This document shows, in pieces, positions 9,666 to 17,347 of a stretch of DNA of 64,000 nucleotides (within the stretch, counting starts at the first letter, position 1; each line of letters begins with the position of its first letter). Both the position numbers and the translations under genes were made by a program. The notes under the pieces were generated by a model. The model did not search any database, was not told where the DNA came from, and was given only the letters and a program-made list of their open reading frames with translations. This DNA is from Hyphomicrobiales bacterium (GTDB lineage Bacteria; Pseudomonadota; Alphaproteobacteria; Rhizobiales; Rhizobiaceae), in contig UBMU01000008.1 in NCBI GenBank assembly GCA_900466605.1, positions 186,001-250,000 of the forward strand, read 5' to 3'.

Positions 9666-10646
9666 ATGACCCTTGCCAATCTGCCACCACTCGTCACCGT
9701 GTTCGGGGGGTCTGGCTTCATCGGCAGGCATGTCGTCCGTGAACTGGCAAAGCGCGGCTATCGCATCCGCGTTGCCGTTCGTCGCCCGGATCTCGCCGGC
9801 TTCCTGCAGCCGCTCGGCAATGTCGGCCAGATCTCCTTCGTCCAAGCAAACCTGCGCTATCGCAACTCCGTCGATCGCGCTGTCGAAGGCGCCGATTACG
9901 TCGTCAACTGTGTCGGCATCCTTTACGAAGCCGGCCGCAACACGTTCGAGGCGGTTCAGGAGTTCGGCGCCCGTGCCGTCGCTGAGGCCGCCCGTGGCGT
10001 CGGCGCCAAGTTGATCCACATCTCGGCGATCGGCGCGAACGCGCACTCCGACTCGGGTTACGCCCGCACCAAGGGCCGTGCAGAGGCGTCGATCCACGCG
10101 ATCAAGCCGGATGCCATCATCTACCGCCCGTCGATTGTGTTCGGTCCCGAGGACGGCTTCTTCAACAAGTTTGCCGACATGGCCCGCATCGCACCGGCCC
10201 TGCCGCTGATCGGCGGCGGCAAGACGAAGTTCCAGCCGGTCTATGTCGTTGACGTGGCCGAGGCCGTTGCAAAGGCCGTCGAGGGCAAGGTGGGCGCAGG
10301 CCAGGTCTACGAGCTTGGCGGGCCTGAAGTGCTGACCTTCCGCGAATGTCTCGAGGCCATGCTGAAGAAGACCTCACGCAAGAACCGTCTCGTTTCGATC
10401 CCTTTCGGTATCGCCTCTCTCATCGGCAGCATCGCTTCTCTCATCCCTTTCGTGGCGCCGCCAATCACGTCCGACCAAGTGCGCATGCTGAAAAAGGACA
10501 ATGTCGTTTCGAAGGACGCGGAAGCCGAAGGGCGCACCCTCAAGGGCATCGGTGTCACGCCGACCCTGGTTAATTCGGTCATCGGTTCCTACCTCGTGCA
10601 CTATCGTCCGCACGGCCAATATACCGGTTCAGGCAAGGCCGCCTGA
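9666..10646 (+). CDS. NDUFA9-like NAD(P)-binding protein (atypical SDR)
   Basis: A 326-aa extended/atypical short-chain dehydrogenase of the complex I NDUFA9 subfamily. The Rossmann motif VFGGSGFIGRHVVREL is at the N-terminus, and YARTKGRAEASI replaces the classical YxxxK site. RPSIVFGPEDGFFNKFA, PLIGGGKTKFQPVYVVDVAEA and GQVYELGGPEVLTFRE are the signature blocks of NDUFA9-type proteins. In alphaproteobacteria these can be loosely linked to respiratory complex I or quinone metabolism; its exact role here is inference. It is followed by a terminator-like hairpin and stands as a single transcription unit. Confidence 0.85.
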   Translation: MTLANLPPLVTVFGGSGFIGRHVVRELAKRGYRIRVAVRRPDLAGFLQPLGNVGQISFVQANLRYRNSVDRAVEGADYVVNCVGILYEAGRNTFEAVQEFGARAVAEAARGVGAKLIHISAIGANAHSDSGYARTKGRAEASIHAIKPDAIIYRPSIVFGPEDGFFNKFADMARIAPALPLIGGGKTKFQPVYVVDVAEAVAKAVEGKVGAGQVYELGGPEVLTFRECLEAMLKKTSRKNRLVSIPFGIASLIGSIASLIPFVAPPITSDQVRMLKKDNVVSKDAEAEGRTLKGIGVTPTLVNSVIGSYLVHYRPHGQYTGSGKAA

Positions 10647-10667
10647 GGGCACCCTAGTCTTCAACAG

Positions 10668-10703
10668 AACGCGCCGTTCGCGATCCTCGCGGGCGGCGTT
10701 TTT
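10668..10703 (+). terminator. putative terminator of the NDUFA9-like gene
   Basis: AACGCGCC pairs imperfectly with GGCGGCGTT (one bulge), and the 3' arm runs into five T residues. It begins 22 bp after the stop. The rest of the 282-bp gap up to the next gene is A/T-richer and holds no gene I can support. Confidence 0.5.
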
Positions 10704-10928
10704 CGTGGAAGTTTTTTCAGAACTACGCAAGTTTCGCGCGATTTTTTTTGCAACGCCAGGCTGGCATTCGTTGCATAAAAGCCGCACGTAAAAATTAGCG
10801 GAATTAACACCAAATTTAGCAGGAACATTTATTGCTATTTGTCATTCCACTGACTACACACCCCGCGCGTCTCCCAATGGACTCAGCGCCTTGAAGGCGC
10901 GCTAACTACTTTTGAAAGGCTTTCTTCG

Positions 10929-11081
10929 ATGGGTAGGTCAATCGCGCTTCTGTTTGCGTGCGCGGCGCTGGTTATTCTGGCAGGCTCCTTCATTGCACCC
11001 GGCTCGGTTGCAGCGGTGAAGGGCGAGTGCTCGCCGGCCTACGGCATCGATCCCTGCGAGACCGGCTCCATCAGCCGATAA
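10929..11081 (+). CDS. small secreted peptide, 50 aa
   Basis: A short reading frame with GAAAGG ten bases upstream of ATG. It encodes a basic start (MGRS), a hydrophobic run (IALLFACAALVILAGSFIA), a plausible Ala-x-Ala-like cleavage region (GSVAAVKG), and a short mature tail with two cysteines ending TGSISR. It is immediately followed by a strong terminator, which supports it being a genuine monocistronic gene. I do not recognise a characterised family; the mature part would be only about 20 residues. Confidence 0.6.
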   Translation: MGRSIALLFACAALVILAGSFIAPGSVAAVKGECSPAYGIDPCETGSISR

Positions 11082-11083
11082 CA

Positions 11084-11117
11084 AAAAAACCGGCGCCGTT
11101 TGCGCCGGTTTTTTTGT
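11084..11117 (+). terminator. strong Rho-independent terminator
   Basis: ACCGGCGC and GCGCCGGT form a perfect stem around CGTTT, flanked by seven A on the left and seven T on the right. The A and T runs make it likely to work in both directions, serving the small peptide gene on the plus strand and possibly uppP on the minus strand. Confidence 0.85.
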
Positions 11118-11246
11118 ACCGCCAGACACCGAGTCTGGTCGGAAGGCGGAAGCCGCACGCGTTAGATTCTCGCTCCAGTAATTTCGGTTGCGGAACTGAC
11201 CCGCACTCGCGCCGCAAGGGCGCGAATGCACAAATCGAGATGGGTC

Positions 11247-12044
11247 TTAGGCAATCATGCCCGATGCCGCCATGCCGAGCAGAATAGCTCCGAGAATGAT
11301 ACGGTAGATCGCAAACACCGTGAACCGGTTGCTTCTGATGTACGACAGCAGCCATTTAACAGCGACAAACGCAACGATCGTCGAAACGACGAAGGCAATC
11401 CCGAGGCCGGTCCAGTCCTCGTTTGCCGCTCCGCCATCCTTGAACGTCTTCAGCAGTTCGTATGCGCTCGCGGCGTACATCGTCGGGATGCCGACGAGAA
11501 AGGCGAATTCGGTGGCCGCAGCGCGGTTGCCGGTGCCGGCTAGCATGGCGACGAAAATCGTGGCACCTGAGCGCGACGTTCCCGGGAAGACGCCGGCAAC
11601 GACCTGAGCAATACCAACCAGGATGGCAACGAGCCAGGTGATTTCCTTGTGAGGCGGCCTGCGCGCAGCGGCCCATTCGGCAAAAATCATCCAGATACCG
11701 CCGATGATGAGAGCCCAGGCGATCGGCGTCGCAGTCTCAGGCAGCTGGAAGCCGAGTTTCTTGACGACAAGTCCGAGCACCGCCGTGATCAGAAATGCGA
11801 CAATCAGCTTGGCGGCGTAAGCGCGGTTGCGCGGATCGCGCCAGCCCAAAACGAGGTCAAGAAGGCGACGCCAATAGATGATGGTGACGGCGAGGATCGC
11901 GCCCGCCTGAATAACGATATTGAACATATCCGATCGATGGCCGAGCCATTGCTCCGCAATGATAAGGTGGCCCGTGCTCGAAATCGGCAGAAACTCGGTA
12001 ATTCCCTCTATTATGCCTAGAATTATAGAGTTCACATATTCCAT
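11247..12044 (-). CDS. uppP: undecaprenyl-diphosphatase UppP (BacA)
   Basis: Integral membrane phosphatase that recycles undecaprenyl pyrophosphate to the monophosphate carrier used for peptidoglycan and other envelope polymers. At 265 aa with about eight membrane segments it has the family length. The catalytic motifs are clear: GIIEGITEFLPISSTGHLII near the N-terminus and FPGTSRSGATI in the middle. It is transcribed on the opposite strand to its neighbours. The same lipid carrier would be needed by the glycosylation locus at 37590-42075, although the two are not adjacent. Confidence 0.95.
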   Translation of the reverse strand: MEYVNSIILGIIEGITEFLPISSTGHLIIAEQWLGHRSDMFNIVIQAGAILAVTIIYWRRLLDLVLGWRDPRNRAYAAKLIVAFLITAVLGLVVKKLGFQLPETATPIAWALIIGGIWMIFAEWAAARRPPHKEITWLVAILVGIAQVVAGVFPGTSRSGATIFVAMLAGTGNRAAATEFAFLVGIPTMYAASAYELLKTFKDGGAANEDWTGLGIAFVVSTIVAFVAVKWLLSYIRSNRFTVFAIYRIILGAILLGMAASGMIA

Positions 12045-12181
12045 AAAATCTCTCCGTGGAATTTGGTCTGGCTTGCGGTGGGGTTATGGCGTCTGGAAGT
12101 GACGAAGGCAGGGCGAGAAAACAAAAAACGGTTTTTCGGGCACGTCCACTTCCTTTGTCAGGCGGCCGGCGGCCCGACTCG

Positions 12182-12210
12182 CTTGTATTGAAAGGGCCAA
12201 GCTCCTATAG
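12182..12210 (+). promoter_or_regulatory. candidate sigma-70 promoter for the fzlA-queG unit
   Basis: CTTGTA and CTATAG are separated by exactly 17 bases, close to the alphaproteobacterial consensus CTTGAC-N17-CTATAT. The predicted transcription start is about 75 bp upstream of the fzlA-like ATG at 12294. Confidence 0.5.
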
Positions 12211-12293
12211 CTTCAACGAATGAGTCATGACTAGGGCGCTATATTCTTCGCGCTCCCGCAACGCACCACCTCCGTCAAAAAATCCGAGAATCG

Positions 12294-12986
12294 ATGCCCA
12301 CGCTCTATCATCACCCCATGTCATCCGCATCACGCTTCGTTCGGCTGATCCTGACGGAGTACGGCTATCAGGCGGACCTTATCGAGGAACAGACATGGGA
12401 GAAGCGCCGGGATTTCCTCGCGCTGAACCCGGCCGGAACCTTGCCTGTCTACGTCGATGACAGCATGCGGGCGCTGTGCGGCGCCACCGTGATCTCCGAA
12501 TATCTCGACGAGACCCACGGCGTCCTGAAACGTGATCGCCGGCTGCTCGCCGAAGATCCATTCCAGCGCGCAGAGATTCGCCGGCTCACGGAATGGTTCA
12601 TGCAGAAGATGGAAACTGACGTGACCAGGCCGCTAGCCCGCGAGCGGGTCTACAAGCTCCAAATGACCGCGGATCAAGGTGGCGGCGCTCCTGACTCGAA
12701 GATCCTTCGTACGGCGCGGGCGAATATCCGCCAGCACATGAAATACCTGACCTGGCTTGCGGGCTCGCGGCAATGGCTGGCAGGCGATCGCATGAGCTAT
12801 GCCGATCTGGCAGCAGCCTCTGCTGTTTCCATTCTCGATTATCTCGGCGAGATCGACTGGTCGGAAGCTCCAGTTGTCAAGGATTGGTATCAGCGCCTGA
12901 AATCGCGCCCGTCCTTCCGGCCGCTGCTCACCGAGCGCGTGCGGGGTCTGACACCGGTTTCCCACTACGCCGATCTGGATTTCTGA
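12294..12986 (+). CDS. fzlA: FzlA-like glutathione-S-transferase-fold protein
   Basis: A 230-aa GST-superfamily protein whose overall pattern resembles FzlA, the FtsZ-binding constriction factor of Caulobacter and other alphaproteobacteria. The evidence is the start YHHPMSSASRFVRLIL, the W-E-(K/R)-R-x-x-F-L-x-L-N-P-A-G block (WEKRRDFLALNPAGTLP), and the C-terminal tail ending HYADLDF. The N-terminal catalytic Tyr/Ser/Cys of true GSTs is not obvious. It begins an apparent operon, with queG 12 bp later. A plain GST of unknown substrate remains the alternative name. Confidence 0.7.
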   Translation: MPTLYHHPMSSASRFVRLILTEYGYQADLIEEQTWEKRRDFLALNPAGTLPVYVDDSMRALCGATVISEYLDETHGVLKRDRRLLAEDPFQRAEIRRLTEWFMQKMETDVTRPLARERVYKLQMTADQGGGAPDSKILRTARANIRQHMKYLTWLAGSRQWLAGDRMSYADLAAASAVSILDYLGEIDWSEAPVVKDWYQRLKSRPSFRPLLTERVRGLTPVSHYADLDF

Positions 12987-12998
12987 CGAGGGCCTTCG

Positions 12999-14147
12999 AT
13001 GGCCGCAGAAAGCAAGGAACAGAAACGCCTCGACACCCTGACCGCCTTCGTTCGCTCGGAGGCGAAGGCGCTCGGATTCGACCTCTGTCGCATCACCCGA
13101 CCGGACGCCATCCCGCAGGCCAAGGCGCGGCTTGGCGAATTCATCGACGCCGGGCGGCATGGCACGATGGAGTGGATGGCGGAATCCCGCGACAGGCGCG
13201 GCGATCCGCGCACCCTCTGGAGTGATGTCCGATCAATCGTCGTCTTCGGCCTCAATTATGGACCCGACGAGGATCCCCGGGGGATTCTGACAAAGGCCGA
13301 CAAGGCCGCAATCTCCGTCTACGCGCGCAATCGCGACTATCATGACGTCATCAAGGGGCGGCTAAAGGAGATCGCGACGCGCTTTGCAGCGCGCGCCGGA
13401 GCGGACGTGAAGGTCTTCGTCGACACGGCTCCGGTGATGGAGAAGCCGCTGGCGGCTGCAGCCGGCCTCGGCTGGCAGGGCAAGCACACGAACCTTGTCA
13501 GCCGCGAGCACGGCTCCTGGCTTTTCCTCGGTTCGATGTTTACGACCGCCGACCTGAATATCGATCCGCCTGAGGTCGACCACTGCGGCTCCTGCCGCGC
13601 CTGTCTCGACATCTGTCCGACGGATGCCTTTCCAGCTCCCTACCAGATCGACGCGCGGCGCTGCATCTCCTATCTCACCATTGAGCACAAAGGGCCGATC
13701 GATCCGGCGTTGCGACCGCTTATCGGCAACCGGATTTACGGCTGCGACGACTGCCTCGCCGCGTGCCCATGGAACAAGTTTGCCCGTGAGGCCTCCGAGA
13801 TGAAGCTGCAGGCCCGAGAGGATCTGAAGGAGCCATCGATCGCATCCCTGCTCGATCTCGATGATGCCAGCTTCCGCAGCTTCTTCAGCGGATCGCCGGT
13901 CAAGCGGATCGGCCGCGACCGGTTCATTCGGAATGTGCTCATCGCCGCCGGAAATTCCGGGGACCGTCGATACGTCGAGCGATGTCAGGAACTGTTACGG
14001 GACGCCTCGCCCGTAGTGCGCGGAATGGCTGTTTGGGCGCTTTCGCGTCTTCTTGAGGCTGGAGAATTCTCTGCCCTCGCGGCACAAAGGCCGGATGAGT
14101 CGGACAGCGATGTGCTGAACGAGTGGAACCTGGCAGGAGCAGTTTGA
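12999..14147 (+). CDS. queG: epoxyqueuosine reductase QueG
   Basis: Cobalamin- and Fe-S-dependent enzyme for the last step of queuosine tRNA modification. The 382-aa protein has two 4Fe-4S cysteine motifs, [16 protein letters not shown] starting at Cys195 and [13 protein letters not shown] at Cys249, and the QueG landmarks [13 protein letters not shown] [26 protein letters not shown] and [20 protein letters not shown]-terminal HEAT-like extension ([19 protein letters not shown]) is typical. Its stop overlaps the ATG of the next gene (TGATG), indicating translational coupling. Confidence 0.95.
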   Translation: MAAESKEQKRLDTLTAFVRSEAKALGFDLCRITRPDAIPQAKARLGEFIDAGRHGTMEWMAESRDRRGDPRTLWSDVRSIVVFGLNYGPDEDPRGILTKADKAAISVYARNRDYHDVIKGRLKEIATRFAARAGADVKVFVDTAPVMEKPLAAAAGLGWQGKHTNLVSREHGSWLFLGSMFTTADLNIDPPEVDHCGSCRACLDICPTDAFPAPYQIDARRCISYLTIEHKGPIDPALRPLIGNRIYGCDDCLAACPWNKFAREASEMKLQAREDLKEPSIASLLDLDDASFRSFFSGSPVKRIGRDRFIRNVLIAAGNSGDRRYVERCQELLRDASPVVRGMAVWALSRLLEAGEFSALAAQRPDESDSDVLNEWNLAGAV

Positions 14148-15019
14148 TGCATGTGATGATTTTCGGCTGCGGCTATTCGGGCACCGCAATCGCCAAGACT
14201 TTCATGGCCGAGGGCGCGCGTGTCTCCGGTACGACGCGATCGGAAGACAAGGCAGCAGCCCTGCGTGGCCAGGGGATCGACGCTTTTGTTTTCGACGGCG
14301 ACGTGCTGGACGGGAAGTTGCGCGAGGCAATGCAGGACGCCACCCATCTCGTTCAATCTATTGCGCCGAGGGACAATGGTGACCCGTTGATCCGGCTGGC
14401 GGGCAATCGCTTGGGGGAGATGATGCCCAAGCTTCAGTGGATCGGCTATCTCTCAACCATTGGCGTCTATGGCGATCACAAGGGCAATTGGATTACCGAA
14501 GACACGCCCTGCATACCGGTCTCCGGCCGGTCGAAGGAGCGACTGGAAGCGGAAGACGGCTGGATGGAGATCGGCGCCAGGATCGGTGTCCCGGCAGCGG
14601 TTCTCCGTCTCTCCGGCATCTACGGGCCGGGCCGCAACGCCATTCTCAATCTGGAGCGCGGGACAGCCAGACGGCTGATCAAGAAGGATCAGGTCTTCAA
14701 CCGGATCCGGGTGGAGGATATCGGGACGGCCACGCGGTTCCTTGCGGAGCAAGGGTTCGGTGGCATCTATAATGTGACCGACGATCTGCCGGGCCCGCCG
14801 CAGGACGTGATCGTCGAAGCGGCGCGACTGATGGGCATCGAGCCCCCGCCGGAGCAGCCGTTCGAGACTGCGGAACTGACGCCGATGGCGCGGTCCTTTT
14901 ACGGCGAGAACAAGCGGGTTTCGAACGCAAAGCTCAAGGCGGCGGGCTTTACCTTCGCCTTCCCGACCTACCCCGCCTCGCTCGCTCAGCTGATGCAAAG
15001 CAACAGCTGGCGAGGATAG
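14147..15019 (+). CDS. SDR-type NAD-dependent epimerase/dehydratase family protein
   Basis: A 290-aa Rossmann-fold protein of the atypical SDR group related to YeeZ. The nucleotide-binding motif is VMIFGCGYSGTAIAKTF; later blocks are YLSTIGVYGDHKGNWITEDTP, RLSGIYGPGRNAI and FNRIRVEDIGTATRFL. The active-site Tyr-x-x-x-Lys is not conserved in classical form (SGRSKERLEAE occupies that place). Translation is coupled to queG through an overlapping stop/start. Function unknown. The ATG at 14147 is preferred to an earlier in-frame ATG inside queG. Confidence 0.82.
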   Translation: MHVMIFGCGYSGTAIAKTFMAEGARVSGTTRSEDKAAALRGQGIDAFVFDGDVLDGKLREAMQDATHLVQSIAPRDNGDPLIRLAGNRLGEMMPKLQWIGYLSTIGVYGDHKGNWITEDTPCIPVSGRSKERLEAEDGWMEIGARIGVPAAVLRLSGIYGPGRNAILNLERGTARRLIKKDQVFNRIRVEDIGTATRFLAEQGFGGIYNVTDDLPGPPQDVIVEAARLMGIEPPPEQPFETAELTPMARSFYGENKRVSNAKLKAAGFTFAFPTYPASLAQLMQSNSWRG

Positions 15020-15026
15020 CGACTTT

Positions 15027-16241
15027 TCACGCGGAGATGCCGAGAGCCGGTTCGGCCTTTACCCGCGCGAGCGGCGGGAATGCGAGAGCTATTGCCGCCG
15101 CACCGAGCCCGACCACCGCGGATCCGATGAAGAGCCACGAGTAGTTGTCGAAGGTGTCGAAGATCCATCCGCCGATCAAAGGCCCAAATGCCATGCCCAG
15201 GCTGGAGAGCATTGTGGCTGCGCCGAACACCGTGCCGATGATGCGCGGGCCGAAGTACTCCCGCGCCAGCACGGCATAGAGCGGCATCACACCGCCATAG
15301 GCACTGCCGAAAACAATTGCGAGAGCGTAGAACTCGCCGAGCTGGCTGACGAAGAGGTACGTTGCAAGTGCAATCGCCTGAACCAGCAAACCAGCGACGA
15401 GGACCGGTTTTACCCCGATCCTGTCAGCAAGTCCGCCGTAGAGAAGCCGGCCGAAGAGCCCGGCAAGTCCCTCGACACTGTAGATGCTGACGGCAGCCAT
15501 TGGGGCTATGCCGCAGATCGTCGCGTAACTTACCATATGGAAGATCGGGCCCGAATGCGCAGCGCAGCAGGCGAAGAACGTCAGGCTCAGCACAATGAAT
15601 TGCGGCGACAGGAACACCCTTGAGAGTGATGGTTGGTCAACGCTTGCAGCCCGCGCGGCCACGTCGTCGCCAGCTTCCGCTGGTGGGCGCCGAACGAGCA
15701 AGGCGGCGGGGATCAGCAGGACCCAGGCGGTGACGCCGATCAGCAGCATCGCGGTGCGCCAATCATATGCCGAGATGAGCCAGCGCGCGAAGGGCGAAAT
15801 CGTCATTGGCGCGACACCCATGCCCGCAGAAACCAACGACACGGCAAGGCTGCGATTCTCCTCGAACCAACCGGTGGTCGCCGCGATCATCGGCGCGAAG
15901 AATGTGCTGGCAGCAAGTCCAACAAGGATGCCGTAGGTCAACTGAAACTGCAGGAGCGATTCCGCGCGGCTTGCCAACACAAGCGCAAGGCCGAGCCCAC
16001 CGGCGCCGATCAGAACGACAATCCGCGGGCCGAAGCGATCACTTGCAGTGCCCCAGATGAAGCCGCCAATACCCATGACAATGAAGTTGAGTGTCATCGC
16101 ACTTGCAATGCCAGCATGCGACCAACCGGTCTCGATAGCGATCGGCTCCTGGAAGATTGCCAGAGAGAACATCGCACCCAGTGCAACGCAGGTCATCAAC
16201 GCGCCGGCAGCAACAATAATCCAACGATAGGGTATGCTCAT
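15027..16241 (-). CDS. MFS transporter, oxalate/formate or monocarboxylate-like
   Basis: A 404-aa membrane protein with about twelve hydrophobic segments split by a polar central loop (about residues 190-215, RRPPAEAGDDVAARAASVDQP). The first-half loop GTASDRFGPRIVV is the MFS motif A (G-x-x-x-D-R-x-G-x-R), and its second-half counterpart GGLADRIGVKPVL is also present. The YRWIIVAAGALMTCVALGAMFSLAIF start and GWSHAGIASAMTLNFIVMGIG pattern fit the OFA/MCT branch. Substrate cannot be predicted. It converges on the SDR gene with only 7 bp between stops. Confidence 0.85.
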   Translation of the reverse strand: MSIPYRWIIVAAGALMTCVALGAMFSLAIFQEPIAIETGWSHAGIASAMTLNFIVMGIGGFIWGTASDRFGPRIVVLIGAGGLGLALVLASRAESLLQFQLTYGILVGLAASTFFAPMIAATTGWFEENRSLAVSLVSAGMGVAPMTISPFARWLISAYDWRTAMLLIGVTAWVLLIPAALLVRRPPAEAGDDVAARAASVDQPSLSRVFLSPQFIVLSLTFFACCAAHSGPIFHMVSYATICGIAPMAAVSIYSVEGLAGLFGRLLYGGLADRIGVKPVLVAGLLVQAIALATYLFVSQLGEFYALAIVFGSAYGGVMPLYAVLAREYFGPRIIGTVFGAATMLSSLGMAFGPLIGGWIFDTFDNYSWLFIGSAVVGLGAAAIALAFPPLARVKAEPALGISA

Positions 16242-16566
16242 GACTTCGCAGCCTCCCTGCCCAAGTTGATCGAGACGCGCATTGCTTGCGCGCTTGCAAG
16301 GTAAAGACGTTTGGACGTCACCAATTTCGACAACACCGGCACATATTATGCAATACCGCGACAGTCGCCGTCGATTTGCATATCACGAGCTGCCAGCGAG
16401 GCGAGAGCAGCAAGCAAAAATTGCGTCCTATGATTGCTTAAATCCGCCGTAAGCAGCATGGTCGATTGGTAGAAAATTCCTACCTCGCTCGTTTGTGTCA
16501 GCAATTCCGGCACGGGATTATGGTTAACAGCCCCCAAATTTGCTCAAATGGGGCAGCAATTATGGC

Positions 16567-16601
16567 GATCACGCAAAATTATTTTCGTTAATTTTGTGAT
16601 C
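16567..16601. repeat. inverted repeat GATCAC...GTGATC
   Basis: The left arm GATCACGCAAAATTA matches the reverse complement of the right arm TAATTTTGTGATC except for a two-base insertion. The centre is a short T-rich loop. It could be an operator or form a hairpin in RNA. Confidence 0.55.
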
Positions 16602-16710
16602 TTGGGTTGCGTGGATCATGTCTTGCAAAAAACGTTCTAATTTAACTTGATTTCATTATCTTTTTTCCCATCTTTTTGATTTTCAGCGGCGCCATGCCGC
16701 GTATCTAGCC

Positions 16711-16744
16711 ATCACAAATATTACGCTCTGTAATATTCCGTGAT
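16711..16744. repeat. inverted repeat ATCAC-AATATTAC...GTAATATT-GTGAT
   Basis: A perfect 8-bp core (AATATTAC / GTAATATT, loop GCTCT) is flanked by outer arms ATCAC and GTGAT. It shares the ATCAC/GTGAT ends with the inverted repeat 110 bp upstream, which suggests one factor binding at both sites. It ends about 90 bp before the RlpA-like start. Confidence 0.55.
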
Positions 16745-16834
16745 AATTGGGGGCACTTTTTCGCCACACTTGGCCGGATTCAACCCTCCCACCGCCCACA
16801 AGGCGTGAGTTCAACAATTGAGGGACAATCCGTT

Positions 16835-17197
16835 TTGAAGAAAATCTGCCGTTCTGTTATCGCCGCAGCGACTATTGCAGCCTGTTCTACCATCCTTCCC
16901 GTTGAAGGATTTGCTGCAAATGGTTGTGGTGGTGCTTCATGGTACGCACTTCGCTCCAAAACCGCTTCGGGTGAACGTATGAACCCGACCATCAATACTG
17001 CAGCACATCGTTCACTTGCATTTGGCACGAAGCTGAAAGTTACCAACAGTCGAAACGGACGCAGCGTCGTCGTCCGCGTCAATGATCGTGGCCCATTCAT
17101 TCGCGGCCGCGTCCTCGATCTCTCCCGCGCCGCCGCCCAGAACATTGGCATGGTCAGCAGCGGCACTGCGAAGGTCTGCTACGAGGTCATAGGCTAA
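16835..17197 (+). CDS. short RlpA-like double-psi beta-barrel protein
   Basis: Secreted protein of 120 aa consisting of a signal peptide (MKKICRSVIAAATIAACSTILPVEGFA when TTG is start) and a single RlpA-type double-psi beta-barrel. The signature runs from GGASWYALRSKTASGERMNPTINTAAHRSLAFGTKLKVTN to VRVNDRGPFIRGRVLDLSRAAAQNIGM, with the conserved catalytic-type Asp in NDRGP. GAGGGA sits nine bases before the TTG at 16835; a GTG at 16805 would add ten residues and lacks a good ribosome site. It has no SPOR domain, so it is a minimal RlpA. Lytic transglycosylase activity on denuded glycan is known for RlpA but unproven for this short form. Confidence 0.82.
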   Translation: MKKICRSVIAAATIAACSTILPVEGFAANGCGGASWYALRSKTASGERMNPTINTAAHRSLAFGTKLKVTNSRNGRSVVVRVNDRGPFIRGRVLDLSRAAAQNIGMVSSGTAKVCYEVIG

Positions 17198-17236
17198 AGC
17201 ATCTGTCGGTCCGACGGGCCGCTTGCTCTTGCCACC

Positions 17237-17257
17237 AATCGCGAGTACGACGCGATT
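17237..17257. repeat. short hairpin after the RlpA-like gene
   Basis: AATCGCG and CGCGATT (7 bp, perfect) enclose AGTACGA, 40 bp past the stop. No T-tract follows, so it is a weak terminator candidate at best. It stands next to the much longer hairpin at 17263. Confidence 0.4.
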
Positions 17258-17262
17258 GAAGA

Positions 17263-17313
17263 CTTGTGTACAATCTGCTGCGTCTGTCGCGCTTCCTGCA
17301 GATTGTTCACAAG
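17263..17313 (+). repeat. 16-bp-stem inverted repeat upstream of rsmB
   Basis: CTTGTGTACAATCTGC (17263-17278) is complementary to GCAGATTGTTCACAAG (17298-17313) at 15 of 16 positions, with a 19-base loop. It ends 34 bp before the rsmB start codon, so in the rsmB transcript it would be a large structure near the ribosome site. It could also be a terminator for the upstream gene, but only a short TATTTTG follows. Confidence 0.6.
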
Positions 17314-17347
17314 CCCGGTATTTTGACCCGAAGTAGGAGCTGTGTGA

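Larger units (their letters stand above)
16242..16834. other. long AT-rich intergenic region with two large inverted repeats
   Basis: About 590 bp between the MFS gene (leftward) and the RlpA-like gene (rightward), without a convincing gene on either strand. The part from about 16550 to 16750 is markedly AT-rich relative to its surroundings and contains the inverted repeats listed separately. It presumably carries promoters for both divergent genes, but I cannot point to a clear -35/-10 pair. Confidence 0.6.
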
